Part shown: positions 10,974-19,678 of the stretch, one piece after another
Position numbering within the stretch: the stretch's first letter is position 1
Layout of the letters: each line of letters begins with the position of its first letter
Assembly (NCBI RefSeq): GCF_033242265.1
Contig: NZ_BTFW01000001.1
Coordinates: 1,240,001 to 1,304,000, forward strand
Direction of reading: 5' to 3'
Source: Novosphingobium sp. IK01
GTDB lineage: Bacteria > Pseudomonadota > Alphaproteobacteria > Sphingomonadales > Sphingomonadaceae
Length of the DNA stretch: 64,000 nt
The notes under the pieces: model-generated
What the model saw: the letters and a program-made list of their open reading frames with translations, nothing else
What the model was told of the DNA's origin: nothing
Database searches by the model: none
Translations under genes and position numbers: made by a program

Positions 10974-12181
10974 CGGTCGCACTCCCCGAACACCACGTCG
11001 ATCGCGCCCAGAATGGCAGTCGCGTCGGGCAGCATGTGGCCGCGGGACATGAAGTCCATGGCCTGGAGGTGCGAGAAGGCGGTCGGGCGGATCTTGCAGC
11101 GGTAAGGCTTGTTGGAGCCATCCGAGACCAGATAGACGCCGAATTCGCCCTTCGGGCTCTCGGTGGCGACATAGACTTCGCCGGCGGGAACGTGGAACCC
11201 TTCGGTGTAGAGCTTGAAGTGATGGATCAGGCTTTCCATCGAGCTCTTCATCTCGCCGCGCTTGGGCGGGCCGACCTTGCGATCGGCGGTCATGATCGGG
11301 CCTTCGGGCATCTGCGCGAGGCACTGCTTCATGATCCGGGCCGACTGGCGCACTTCCTCGACGCGGACCATCATGCGGTCGTAGCAGTCGCCGCGCGTGC
11401 CCACCGGAATGTCGAATTCCATGCGGTCATAGACATCGTAGGGCTGCGCCTTGCGCAGATCCCACGGGATGCCCGAGCCGCGGATCATCGGACCCGAGAA
11501 GCCCCAGGCCACCGCGTCTTCCTTGCTGACCAGCGCGATGTCGACATTGCGCTGCTTGAAGATGCGGTTGTCGACAACGAGGCTCATCGCGTCCTCGAAC
11601 AGCTGCGGCAGGCGCGTGTCGAGCCAGTCGCCGATGTCGGTCAGTAGCTTGAGCGGCACGTCCTGATGCACGCCGCCGGGACGGAACCAGGCCGAGTGCA
11701 TGCGGGCGCCCGAAGCGCGCTCGAAGAAGGTGAGGCAGTCCTCGCGGATTTCGAACAGCCACAGGTTCGGGGTCATCGCGCCCACGTCCATGACGTGAGA
11801 ACCGATGTTGAGCATGTGGTTGCAGATGCGGGTCAGCTCGGCGAACAGCACGCGCAGGTACTGGGCGCGCAGCGGCACCTCGACATTGAGCAGCTTTTCG
11901 ACCGCGAGCACGTAGGAGTGCTCCATGCCCAGCGGCGAGCAATAGTCCAGGCGGTCGAAATAGGGCAGCGCCTGAAGATAGGTCTTGTGCTCGATCAGCT
12001 TTTCGGTGCCGCGGTGGAGCAGGCCGACATGGGGATCGATACGCTCGATGATTTCCCCGTCGAGCTCCATGACCATGCGCAGCACGCCGTGCGCTGCCGG
12101 GTGCTGCGGACCGAAGTTGATCGTGTAGTTGGTGATGACTTCATCGCCGGTGGTGGGCGACTGTTCGAGCGACAGGCTCAC
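10970..12181 (-). CDS. nuoD: NADH-quinone oxidoreductase subunit D
   Basis: 49-kDa-type subunit that, with NuoB, forms the quinone-reduction site. 403 aa. The conserved [14 protein letters not shown] loop is at residues 27-40 with the quinone-contact His, then [12 protein letters not shown], and the C-terminal [20 protein letters not shown]. NuoC and NuoD are separate genes here, unlike the fused nuoCD of E. coli. ATG overlaps the nuoC stop by four bases. Confidence 0.98.
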   Translation of the reverse strand: MSLSLEQSPTTGDEVITNYTINFGPQHPAAHGVLRMVMELDGEIIERIDPHVGLLHRGTEKLIEHKTYLQALPYFDRLDYCSPLGMEHSYVLAVEKLLNVEVPLRAQYLRVLFAELTRICNHMLNIGSHVMDVGAMTPNLWLFEIREDCLTFFERASGARMHSAWFRPGGVHQDVPLKLLTDIGDWLDTRLPQLFEDAMSLVVDNRIFKQRNVDIALVSKEDAVAWGFSGPMIRGSGIPWDLRKAQPYDVYDRMEFDIPVGTRGDCYDRMMVRVEEVRQSARIMKQCLAQMPEGPIMTADRKVGPPKRGEMKSSMESLIHHFKLYTEGFHVPAGEVYVATESPKGEFGVYLVSDGSNKPYRCKIRPTAFSHLQAMDFMSRGHMLPDATAILGAIDVVFGECDR

Positions 12182-12810
12182 TTCGCGCCTCCTTCTGCGG
12201 CCTTTTCATCGCCGGGGAGCACGTAATCGGCGCCTTCCCACGGGCTCATGAAATCGAACTGGCGCAAATCCTGGGGCAGACGCACGGGTTCGTAGACCAC
12301 GCGCTGGTCTTCCTGCGAGTAGCGCAGCTCGACATAGCCGGTCAGCGGGAAATCCTTGCGGAAAGGATGGCCCTGGAAACCATAGTCGGTCAGGATGCGA
12401 CGCAGGTCGGTGTTGCCTTCGAAGAGGACGCCGTACATGTCGTAGACTTCACGTTCGAGCCACCCGGCAACCGGCCACAGCGTCGTGGCGGTGGGAACCG
12501 GGGTCGTCTCGTCGGTGCGGACCTTGACGATCAGGCGATGGTTCTTCGTGAGCGAGAGGAGGCAATAGACCACCTCGAAGCGGTCGAGGCGCTGGGGATA
12601 GTCGGCCCCGGCGATTTCCATCAACTGCTGGTATTCATGCTCGTCGCGCAGCTTGCGCAGCGCGTCCTCGACCCGGTCGCGCACGACCAGCAGGACGATC
12701 TCGCCGTGCTGCTCGGTCGCCTCGATGACCAGATCGCCCAGAGCGGCGACCAGCGCATCCTTGACCCCGTCGAAGGGGGCATAGCGCGGTGCGGAATGCA
12801 GAACTGCCAT
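12178..12810 (-). CDS. nuoC: NADH-quinone oxidoreductase subunit C
   Basis: 30-kDa-type subunit of the peripheral arm, 210 aa, contacts NuoD. The signature [36 protein letters not shown] lies around residues 115-155. The Lys/Glu-rich C-terminus EKAAEGGAK is probably disordered. Thirteen bases separate its ATG from the stop of nuoB. Confidence 0.97.
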   Translation of the reverse strand: MAVLHSAPRYAPFDGVKDALVAALGDLVIEATEQHGEIVLLVVRDRVEDALRKLRDEHEYQQLMEIAGADYPQRLDRFEVVYCLLSLTKNHRLIVKVRTDETTPVPTATTLWPVAGWLEREVYDMYGVLFEGNTDLRRILTDYGFQGHPFRKDFPLTGYVELRYSQEDQRVVYEPVRLPQDLRQFDFMSPWEGADYVLPGDEKAAEGGAK

Positions 12811-12823
12811 GTGCCCTACCCCC

Positions 12824-13381
12824 TTAACGCTCGAGCGTGCCGACGCGGCGGATCTTCCGCTGCAACTGCATCACGCCATAGAGCAGTGCCTCGGCGGTCG
12901 GCGGGCAGCCGGGAACGTAGATGTCCACCGGCACGATACGGTCGCAACCGCGCACCACCGAATAGCTGTAGTGATAGTACCCGCCGCCATTGGCGCACGA
13001 GCCCATCGAGATGACGTACTTGGGGTCCGACATCTGGTCGTAGACCTTGCGCAGCGCCGGGGCCATCTTGTTGCACAGCGTGCCGGCCACGATCATCACG
13101 TCCGACTGGCGCGGCGAGGCGCGCGGCGCGACACCGAAGCGCTCCATGTCGTAGCGCGGCATGTTCACGTGGATCATCTCCACCGCGCAGCACGCCAGAC
13201 CGAAGGTCATCCACCACAGCGAGCCGGTACGGGCCCACTGGAACAGTTCCTCGGTGGAAGTGACGAGAAAGCCCTTGTCCGAGACTTCGGCGTTGAGGCT
13301 GTCGAAAAAGCCCTGGTCAGGCGCCACGAGGGGCGAGCTGGCTGCGGGCGGCAGAACAGGTGAGGTAGCCATGGTGCTCAT
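12824..13381 (-). CDS. nuoB: NADH-quinone oxidoreductase subunit B (cluster N2)
   Basis: Binds the terminal 4Fe-4S cluster N2 that reduces quinone. About 185 aa. Cluster ligands are the tandem cysteines in [10 protein letters not shown], the cysteine in [11 protein letters not shown] and the one in [13 protein letters not shown]. The start chosen is the ATG at 13381 that overlaps the nuoA TGA (ATGA); a TTG two codons upstream and an ATG three codons downstream are alternatives. The N-terminal [17 protein letters not shown] extension is a typical alphaproteobacterial feature. Confidence 0.96.
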   Translation of the reverse strand: MSTMATSPVLPPAASSPLVAPDQGFFDSLNAEVSDKGFLVTSTEELFQWARTGSLWWMTFGLACCAVEMIHVNMPRYDMERFGVAPRASPRQSDVMIVAGTLCNKMAPALRKVYDQMSDPKYVISMGSCANGGGYYHYSYSVVRGCDRIVPVDIYVPGCPPTAEALLYGVMQLQRKIRRVGTLER

Positions 13382-13752
13382 TCCCAATCCAGAGCGCCCT
13401 TCTTCCAGGCATAGATGAAGCCAAGAACCAGTTCAGCCAGGAAGACCATCATGGTCGTCCAGCCGGCCCAACCGGTCTGCTTGAGGCTCACCGCCCAGGG
13501 AAACAGGAACGCTGCTTCCAGGTCGAAGATGATGAACAGGATCGCGACGAGATAGAACCGCACGTCGAACTGACTGCGCGGATCTTCAAACGCGGGGAAA
13601 CCGCACTCATACTCGGCCAGTTTGTCAGCATAGGGCTTGTAAGTGCCCGTCAGGCGGGCAGCACCGATGGGCAGGAAGACGAAGGCCGTCGAAAGTGCGA
13701 GGGCAATCCCGAGGAAGATCAGGATCGGCAGATATTGGATGAGTTCGACCAA
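13378..13752 (-). CDS. nuoA: NADH-quinone oxidoreductase subunit A (first gene of nuo operon)
   Basis: Three-helix membrane subunit, with the conserved [25 protein letters not shown] loop whose cysteine faces the quinone chamber. The reading frame stays open to 13854, but family members start directly with a short residue run before QYLPILIF. I place the start at TTG 13752 ([13 protein letters not shown], 124 aa); ATG or other starts at 13803 or 13854 would add a basic, poorly conserved leader. No strong Shine-Dalgarno is visible, so the start is uncertain while the gene is not. Confidence 0.9.
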   Translation of the reverse strand: MVELIQYLPILIFLGIALALSTAFVFLPIGAARLTGTYKPYADKLAEYECGFPAFEDPRSQFDVRFYLVAILFIIFDLEAAFLFPWAVSLKQTGWAGWTTMMVFLAELVLGFIYAWKKGALDWE

Positions 13753-13822
13753 GGGGCTGACTCGCTTTTTTTTGCACTTGGGACGGGGCACTAGTCCCCC
13801 CATGCCCCATGCGCAAGTGGGA

Positions 13823-13944
13823 TGCGGTGCAATAAAAGGGCTTGACCGCTCCATTTTTCAGCCAGACCGTGACAATACCGACGCTGGCAAAATCGTGCAG
13901 CCCGGTTTGCAGAGCCGATTACAATCGGTTTATTTTGCACCGCA
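13823..13944. promoter_or_regulatory. inverted repeats upstream of nuoA (possible operator/promoter region)
   Basis: The space between nuoA and the prepilin-peptidase gene holds two perfect inverted repeats. One is a 14-base near-palindrome, CCGATT-AC-AATCGG, at 915-928 of the 13 kb block (13915-13928). The other is a 10-base pair of sites facing each other, TGCGGTGCAA at 13823-13832 and TTGCACCGCA at 13935-13944. They lie 70-195 bases upstream of the likely nuoA start, where the operon promoter must be. A clear -35/-10 pair was not found. Confidence 0.4.
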
Positions 13945-14016
13945 CAACGACCGGTCCCACGATGGCAAACAACGACTCCACCATGCGTCGCATTGATTTG
14001 TCTGGATTTAACCGAT

Positions 14017-14835
14017 TCACCATGCTCGCAGTTGCAGCATGGCCAGGCCAAGGCAGGTCGGCCAGGCCGCCACGGCCATCAAAGACCCTAGCGGTAAAAT
14101 TGTTGATGCCTCGACCCGGCGCCCCGAAAGGGCCCAAATGATAGCAAGAAGCAGCCCCAGAAGGCTCGCGGCGAGCATGATCACGACCACGCCGGCGACT
14201 CCCGCCCAGGCCCCGATCGCCCCGAGCAGAAACGGATCACCGCCCCCCAACCCTTCGCGCCCGCGGCATTTTTGATAGGCCCACGCCGGAACGGCCAGCA
14301 AGGCATAGCCCGCAACGCATCCAAGGGCCGATCCGGCAAAAACCGATCCGGTCAAAAGAGACTCGCCGCGCGAACCGAATGCGAAGCCCGATGCAAAACC
14401 GGATGCCAGACCGGATTTTGGCCCGAATTCGAACCACGCCGACAAGGCCAGCCCGCTCGCCCCCAAAGCCAGCGTGAGCCCGCGCGGCAACCAGAAACAG
14501 CGCGCATCGAGCAGCCCGAGCGCCAGCAACTGCCACCCCAGCGCCATTGCCGGAAGCCGCTCCGGCAATGGCATCAGGGCCGCTCCCGCCCCGACCCCTG
14601 CCCCAACGATTTCCGATACAAGCTGCCAGCGGTCGAGAGCGCCCCCGCATGTCCGGCAACGCCCTCGCAAGGCGAGCCAGGCCAGAACCGGGACCAGTTC
14701 CAGCCCATGGAGACGACGCCCGCAATGGTCGCAGGCCGAAGGCGCACGCACGATGTCACGCCCCTGTGGCAGGCGCTGGACGAGCGTGCCGATGAACGAG
14801 CCGACAATTGCCCCCAGAACGGAGCAGATTGTCAC
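14017..14835 (-). CDS. prepilin peptidase (A24 family)
   Basis: Membrane aspartic protease that cleaves and may methylate type IV prepilin-like leaders. From GTG 14835 it is 272 aa. The N-terminus has the VLGAIVGSFIGTLVQRLPQGRD pattern and two CxxC pairs (ACDHCGRRL and GRCRTCGG) of the zinc-binding cytoplasmic loop. Likely catalytic aspartates are in LDARCFWLP and GGGDPFLLGAIGAW (the GxGD-type site). The frame is open to an ATG at 14958, but that leader is Gly/Arg-rich and not family-like, so GTG is preferred. No pilus or type II secretion genes are adjacent. Confidence 0.88.
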   Translation of the reverse strand: MTICSVLGAIVGSFIGTLVQRLPQGRDIVRAPSACDHCGRRLHGLELVPVLAWLALRGRCRTCGGALDRWQLVSEIVGAGVGAGAALMPLPERLPAMALGWQLLALGLLDARCFWLPRGLTLALGASGLALSAWFEFGPKSGLASGFASGFAFGSRGESLLTGSVFAGSALGCVAGYALLAVPAWAYQKCRGREGLGGGDPFLLGAIGAWAGVAGVVVIMLAASLLGLLLAIIWALSGRRVEASTILPLGSLMAVAAWPTCLGLAMLQLRAW

Positions 14836-15011
14836 GGAAAGCCAACCCCATTCCTCTCCCAAACCGCCCCCCCTTTCGCCCCGGCCTTCCCCCCGAAGCG
14901 CCCCCGAAACGACATTACAAAACGATGCCCGATGTTTCGGAACGATGATTTCGTTCAAAAATTTTCTCGCGGTCCGGTCGCATCCGGTGCACCCTACGAC
15001 CTGATGCCGAA

Positions 15012-15040
15012 TTGCATTCGTCCCGCTCTGAGCTTACATC
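15012..15040 (+). promoter_or_regulatory. possible sigma70-type promoter for the thiolase gene
   Basis: TTGCAT at 15012-15017 and TACATC at 15035-15040 are spaced by 17 bases, about 75 bases ahead of the thiolase ATG. The -35 is a fair match, the -10 is weak. Just upstream, a short inverted repeat GAACGA-TGATT-TCGTTC near 14940-14956 lies between the divergent genes. Low confidence, based only on spacing and partial consensus. Confidence 0.3.
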
Positions 15041-15115
15041 GGGCGCAACAAACACAAGCTACCATTTCGTCCGCCCCCCGCGGCGAAACTCCGGCACTGG
15101 AAGGACCTGATACAT

Positions 15116-16312
15116 ATGGCGCAGTTTTCCATCGCAGACCCCATCGTGATCCTGAGCTATGCCCGTACCCCCATGGGCAGCATGCAAGGCGCTCTGGCCG
15201 ACGTGACCGCCACCGAACTGGGCGCCACTGCGGTCAAGGCCGCCGTGGAGCGCGCGGGCGTCGATGGCGCGCAAGTCGAGCGCATCTACATGGGCTGCGT
15301 GCTGCCCGCAGGGCTCGGCCAGGCGCCCGCACGCCAGGCAGCGATCAAGGCCGGCCTGCCCAAGTCGGTCGAGGCGACGACCGTCAACAAGGTCTGCGGC
15401 TCGGGCATGCAGACGGTGATCATGGCTTCCGAGGCGCTGGCGGCTGGCAGCATCGACCTTGCCATCGCCGGTGGCATGGAATCGATGACCAACGCGCCCT
15501 ACCTTCTCAAGAAGCATCGCTCGGGCGCCCGCATCGGCCACGACACGGCCTATGATCACATGTTCCTCGACGGCCTCGAAGACGCCTACGAGGCTGGCCG
15601 CGCGATGGGCACGTTCGCCCAGGAAACCGCCGATGCCTATCAACTGACCCGCGAAGGCCAGGACGACTACGCCATCGAGTCGCTGCGCCGTGCCAAGGCC
15701 GCCGTCACCGAAGGCGCCTTTGTCGGTGAAATCGCGCCCGTCACGATCAAGACGCGCGCCGGCGAAGTGACCGTCGACACCGACGAAGCCCCCGGCAAGG
15801 GCCGCCCCGACAAGATCCCCGCGCTCAAGCCCGCCTTCGCCAAGGATGGCACGATCACGGCGGCAACGTCCTCGTCGATCTCGGACGGCGCAGCCGCCCT
15901 CGTGCTTACCCGCCAGAGCGTGGCCGACGCCAAGGGCCTGACCCCGGTGGCCAAGGTCGTCGCGCTGGCCGCCCATGCCCACGAACCCAAGGATTTCACC
16001 ACCGCTCCGGTCGGCGCGATCCAGAAGGTGCTGAACAAGGCGGGCTGGACCATCGACGACGTCGACCTGTTCGAGGTGAACGAGGCCTTTGCCTGTGTCG
16101 CCATGTTCGCGATGCACGATCTGGGCATCCCGCATGACAAGGTGAACGTCCATGGCGGCGCCACCGCGCTCGGCCACCCGATCGGCGCTTCGGGCGCGCG
16201 CATCATCACCACGCTGATCGGCGCGCTCAAGCGCCATGGCAAGACCAAGGGCGTGGCCAGCCTGTGCATCGGCGGCGGCGAAGCCACCGCGCTGGCGATC
16301 GAACTGGCCTGA
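15116..16312 (+). CDS. acetyl-CoA C-acyltransferase (thiolase)
   Basis: Biosynthetic-type thiolase, 398 aa, condensing or cleaving acetoacetyl-CoA and similar 3-ketoacyl-CoAs in the cytoplasm. The acylated cysteine is in VNKVCGSGMQ (about residue 93), the catalytic His in VNEAFA and GGATALGHPIGASGARI context near 345-355, and the second Cys in LCIGGGEATA near the C-terminus. Start ATG 15116 follows GGAAGGA eleven bases upstream. Monocistronic: a strong terminator follows. Whether it serves PHB synthesis, ketone use or amino-acid degradation cannot be told from context. Confidence 0.95.
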   Translation: MAQFSIADPIVILSYARTPMGSMQGALADVTATELGATAVKAAVERAGVDGAQVERIYMGCVLPAGLGQAPARQAAIKAGLPKSVEATTVNKVCGSGMQTVIMASEALAAGSIDLAIAGGMESMTNAPYLLKKHRSGARIGHDTAYDHMFLDGLEDAYEAGRAMGTFAQETADAYQLTREGQDDYAIESLRRAKAAVTEGAFVGEIAPVTIKTRAGEVTVDTDEAPGKGRPDKIPALKPAFAKDGTITAATSSSISDGAAALVLTRQSVADAKGLTPVAKVVALAAHAHEPKDFTTAPVGAIQKVLNKAGWTIDDVDLFEVNEAFACVAMFAMHDLGIPHDKVNVHGGATALGHPIGASGARIITTLIGALKRHGKTKGVASLCIGGGEATALAIELA

Positions 16313-16336
16313 TCAGCTTCTCGCAACACCTGACAG

Positions 16337-16375
16337 AAAAGGGCGCCATCCTCATGGGATGGCGCCCTTTTTCTT
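16337..16375. terminator. bidirectional rho-independent terminator
   Basis: Perfect 11-bp stem GGGCGCCATCC / GGATGGCGCCC (16341-16351 and 16357-16367) with a 5-base loop, flanked by AAAA on the left and TTTTT on the right. It sits between the convergent thiolase and SH3-protein genes and can stop transcription from both sides. Confidence 0.9.
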
Positions 16376-16394
16376 GTCCGGCAATGCGCCGCGC

Positions 16395-16910
16395 TCAGGG
16401 CGTTCCCGCGCCCCAGATCGCGTCCTGCGCGACGAAGCCCTTGCGCCCGGTCACATCGAACGCGCACCAGCCATCGCGGCAATCGCCCAGAACCCCCTGC
16501 ACGCCGGGCGCCACCCGCCAGAGCACGGGGCCACTGCCGTCGCGGTTCGCCCGCATCGGGGCCACCTCGCCCTTGACCAGCCCGCTGCGCGCGCGGCTGA
16601 GGAACTGGGCCAGCATCCATCCGCGAGCCCCGGCCGGGTCTTCGACAAGACGCCAGCCCCCCATCACGCGCAAAACCTTCACCGGCAGCCCCTTGCGCAC
16701 ATAGGTCCAGTTGATCCGGTATTCGCGGCCCGGCCCCACGCGCATGTTGGTCTGGTCCTTGGCCAGCGAGGCCCAGTAGGGCGCGGCGCCATCCTCTGCG
16801 GCATGCAGCCGGGCAGGCTGGATGGCGAGGCCCGAACCCCCGGCGCAGACAGCCAGGGCAAGCGCAAGGCGGAACGGGGCAAGGCGGAACGAGGAACGCA
16901 AATTCGGCAC
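16395..16910 (-). CDS. secreted bacterial SH3-domain protein
   Basis: 171-aa protein with an N-terminal signal peptide (FRLAPFRLALALAVCAGGSGLA). It then has two SH3b-like repeats: NMRVGPGREYRINWTYVRKGLPVKVLRVMGGWRLVEDPAGARGWM (about residues 55-100) and a second, APMRANRDGSGPVLWRVAPGVQG..CRDGWCAFDVTGRKGFV (about 118-160). Such proteins are periplasmic and often bind peptidoglycan, but no catalytic domain is present. Two cysteines in GDCRDGWCAF may pair. Exact role unknown. Confidence 0.88.
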   Translation of the reverse strand: MPNLRSSFRLAPFRLALALAVCAGGSGLAIQPARLHAAEDGAAPYWASLAKDQTNMRVGPGREYRINWTYVRKGLPVKVLRVMGGWRLVEDPAGARGWMLAQFLSRARSGLVKGEVAPMRANRDGSGPVLWRVAPGVQGVLGDCRDGWCAFDVTGRKGFVAQDAIWGAGTP

Positions 16911-17077
16911 GGGTCACTGTCTCCACCGCGCCGCGATGAGGCGCGAGCCAACTTGCGATACAGCATTGCGGGACGAGGGCAACCGCCTGTGCCCCGCTGC
17001 GAGGCGCGATCAACAGCTATGATGGCCCTTTGTCCGGCTTGACCGCCCCCATGGCCATCGGCATAGCTGGTGCAAGG

Positions 17078-18106
17078 ATGCCACAGCACGCTCGCCCGCA
17101 AGACTTGCGCCTCGCCCGCCGCGTAGACGGCAAACCGCGCGTGGTCGTCACGCGTCGCCTTTTGCCCGAAACACAGCGCCGGATGGCCGAGTTGTTCGAG
17201 GTGACCCTCAATGCCGAGGATCGCCCGATGTCGCACGACGCCCTGATCGAGGCCGTGCGTGAAGCCCATGTCCTTGTCCCCACGGTCACCGACCGGATCG
17301 ACGCCGACGTGATCGCCAAGGCTGGCCCCAATCTGGGCCTGATCGCCAATTTCGGCGCGGGGATCGAGCATATCGATCTGGCCGCCGCGCGCGCGCGCAA
17401 GATCATCGTCACCAACACGCCGGGCGTCTTCACCGAAGACACCGCCGACATGACGATGGCCCTGATTATCTCGGTCCCGCGCCGCCTGACCGATGGCGAG
17501 CGCGAGATCCGCGAGGGGACGTGGGATGGATGGTCGCCGTCCACGCTGCTCGGCCACCGCATCGCGGGCAAGGTTCTGGGCATCGTGGGCATGGGCCGAA
17601 TCGGCCAGGCCGTGGCGCTGCGCGCGCGCGCTTTCGGCCTCGCGGTCGTCTATCACAACCGCCATCGCCTGCCCCAGGCGCTCGAAGACCATCTGGGCGT
17701 GCGCTACGAGCCCGACCTCGACCGCCTCGTGCAAGAGGCCGACATTCTCTCCCTGCACTGTCCGCTCAATGCCGGGACGCATCACCTGATCGACGCCCGG
17801 CGCATCGCGATGATGAAGCGCGAAGCCTATGTCGTGAACACCTCGCGCGGCGAACTGATCGAGGAATCGGCGCTGATCGCCGCGCTGGAGGCCGGCGCCA
17901 TCGGCGGGGCGGGGCTCGATGTCTTCGCCCATGAACCCGAAGCCGATCCGCGCCTCAAGCGCCTGCCCAATGTCGTCCTGCTGCCCCACATGGGCAGCGC
18001 CACATTCGAGGGACGGCTGGCCTCGGGCGACAAGGTGATCGCCAATATCCGCTTCTGGGCCGACGGCCACCGCCCGCCCGATCAGGTGATCGAAGGCTGG
18101 GCCTGA
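17078..18106 (+). CDS. D-2-hydroxyacid dehydrogenase (glyoxylate/hydroxypyruvate reductase type)
   Basis: NAD(P)-dependent cytoplasmic oxidoreductase, 342 aa from ATG 17078. The Rossmann motif VLGIVGMGRIGQAVA is near residue 170, and the catalytic triad of the family is visible: Arg in VNTSRGELIEE, Glu in DVFAHEPEADP and His in LPHMGSAT. The NFGAGIEHIDL and GWSP..LLGHRIAG segments resemble D-glycerate dehydrogenases. Starts at TTG 17030 or ATG 17051 are also open; the conserved domain begins only at KPRVVVTRRL, so the start is uncertain. Substrate cannot be fixed from sequence. Confidence 0.9.
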   Translation: MPQHARPQDLRLARRVDGKPRVVVTRRLLPETQRRMAELFEVTLNAEDRPMSHDALIEAVREAHVLVPTVTDRIDADVIAKAGPNLGLIANFGAGIEHIDLAAARARKIIVTNTPGVFTEDTADMTMALIISVPRRLTDGEREIREGTWDGWSPSTLLGHRIAGKVLGIVGMGRIGQAVALRARAFGLAVVYHNRHRLPQALEDHLGVRYEPDLDRLVQEADILSLHCPLNAGTHHLIDARRIAMMKREAYVVNTSRGELIEESALIAALEAGAIGGAGLDVFAHEPEADPRLKRLPNVVLLPHMGSATFEGRLASGDKVIANIRFWADGHRPPDQVIEGWA

Positions 18107-18213
18107 TCGCTGCCCGATACGGAAAACCAGTCCACGCCGGGCAGCGCCAGACGGATCCTCCCCAATTCATTCTGGCATTTCGAATTTGTCAAAGTCTGGG
18201 CGCTAGGGGTGCC

Positions 18214-19590
18214 ATGATGATCGATTCCAGCCCGATGCCCCCTTCATTGGCCCGTTTGCGCCGCCTGCTGGCGCTTGGCGCGCTGGCCATTCCCGCGCTG
18301 ATACCCACGCTGGCCCAGGCCCAGAGCGCGCAAGATGCGCTCGCCGATGCAGCCGACAGTGGCGATACCGCATGGATGCTGGCCGCCTCGCTGCTGGCCC
18401 TGCTGCTGGTCCTGCCGGGGCTGGCGCTGTTTCATGCCGGGCGCGTGCGCGCGGCCAGCATGGTTTCGGTCTTCGCCCAGACCGGGGCTGCGGTGGCGCT
18501 CGTGTCGCTGCTGTGGGTCGTGGTCGGCTATACACTGGCCTTTGGCTCGGTCACCTCGGGCTGGCTGGGCAGCGGCAATGCCTGGATGCTGATCGATCTG
18601 GGCAATGTACGTGACGGCACGCTCGTTCCCGAGAGCGCCTATGCCCTGTTCGAGATGGTCTTTGCGCTGCTTCCGCCCGCGCTGATGGTCGGCGCATGGG
18701 TCGAACGCGCGCGGTTTGGCTGGGTCGTGGGCTTTTGCGGGCTGTGGAGCCTGATCGTCTATGCCCCGGTGGCCCACTGGGTCTGGGGCGGCGGCTGGCT
18801 GGCCACGCGGCTGGGCACGGTCGACTATGCCGGTGGCCTTGTCGTCCATGTGACCTCCGGGGTCTCGGCGCTGGTCGTGGCGCTGCTGATGGGGCGGCGC
18901 GAGCGGTTTGCCGCCACGGGGGCCGCCCCCGTGCCCTCACCTGCCCCCGGCAGCCCCGTGCTGACCGTTGCGGGCGCGGGGCTGGCCTGGGCGGGCAGTC
19001 TGGCGCTTGCGGGCGGATCGGCGCTCTCGGCGGGCGACGATGCGGCCATGGCGCTGATCAACACCCATATCTGCGCCGCTGCTGCGGCGCTCGTCTGGCT
19101 GCTGCTGGAGCGGCTGAACGGGCATCATCGGCCGAGCGCCACGGGCTTTGCCCAGGGCGCCGTGGCAGGGCTGGCCATGATCGCGCCGGTCGCGGGCTAT
19201 GTCGGCGTGGGCAGCGCAATCCTGCTGGGCCTGATCGCCGCGCCGCTGGTGCGCGGCGGGGCTGCCGTGGTGCGCCAGAGCCTGCATATCGACGACAGCC
19301 TCGATGTCTTTGCCCGTCACGGCCTTGCCGGGGCTGCGGGCACCGTTCTGGCCGCGCTGGCGCTCTCGCCCCGGCTGGGCGGCACCGGCTATGCGCAGGG
19401 CATGGATCTGGCCCATCAGGTGGTCGGGCAAGTCGTCGCCCTCGGAGCCGTGGCCGCGTGGAGTGCGATTGCCACCGCGATTGCCGCGTTGATGGTTTCG
19501 ATGGCCCTGCCCATGCGCGTCACGCGCGAGGCCGAGATGGCCGGGCTGGACGAAGGCAGCCATGGCGAAAGCGTCTTCAAAGCGGGTTGA
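18214..19590 (+). CDS. amt: ammonium transporter (Amt family)
   Basis: Inner-membrane ammonium channel, 458 aa, with a signal peptide (RLRRLLALGALAIPALIPTLAQA) and eleven predicted helices. Family signatures are GDTAWMLAASLLALLLVLPGLALFHAGRVR, AHWVWGGGW and DYAGGLVVHVTSGVSALVV; the two pore histidines are in VVHVTSG and DVFARHGLAGAAGT. Helix 7 reads NTHICAAAAALVW where many Amt proteins have NTQ. No glnK or ntr gene lies beside it, unlike most amt operons. A terminator follows 30 bases after the stop. Confidence 0.93.
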   Translation: MMIDSSPMPPSLARLRRLLALGALAIPALIPTLAQAQSAQDALADAADSGDTAWMLAASLLALLLVLPGLALFHAGRVRAASMVSVFAQTGAAVALVSLLWVVVGYTLAFGSVTSGWLGSGNAWMLIDLGNVRDGTLVPESAYALFEMVFALLPPALMVGAWVERARFGWVVGFCGLWSLIVYAPVAHWVWGGGWLATRLGTVDYAGGLVVHVTSGVSALVVALLMGRRERFAATGAAPVPSPAPGSPVLTVAGAGLAWAGSLALAGGSALSAGDDAAMALINTHICAAAAALVWLLLERLNGHHRPSATGFAQGAVAGLAMIAPVAGYVGVGSAILLGLIAAPLVRGGAAVVRQSLHIDDSLDVFARHGLAGAAGTVLAALALSPRLGGTGYAQGMDLAHQVVGQVVALGAVAAWSAIATAIAALMVSMALPMRVTREAEMAGLDEGSHGESVFKAG

Positions 19591-19620
19591 GAAAACCCGC
19601 CGAACTCATTGCTGAAAAAC

Positions 19621-19650
19621 AAAAAACCCGAGGTTTCCCTCGGGTTTTTC
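19621..19650. terminator. bidirectional rho-independent terminator
   Basis: AAAAAACCCGAGG and CCTCGGGTTTTTC form a hairpin with a 7-bp GC-rich core (CCCGAGG/CCTCGGG), 4-base loop and A/T tracts on both sides. It separates the convergent amt and nitronate-monooxygenase-like genes. Confidence 0.9.
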
Positions 19651-19678
19651 GTATCATGGAGGCCGATGCAGCGGGCGC

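Noticed and set aside
10764..11324. Longer version of the small nuo-operon protein starting at 11324
   Set aside because: The upstream part is the shifted frame of nuoD; only the piece after the GTG at 10973 has protein-like hydrophobic pattern.
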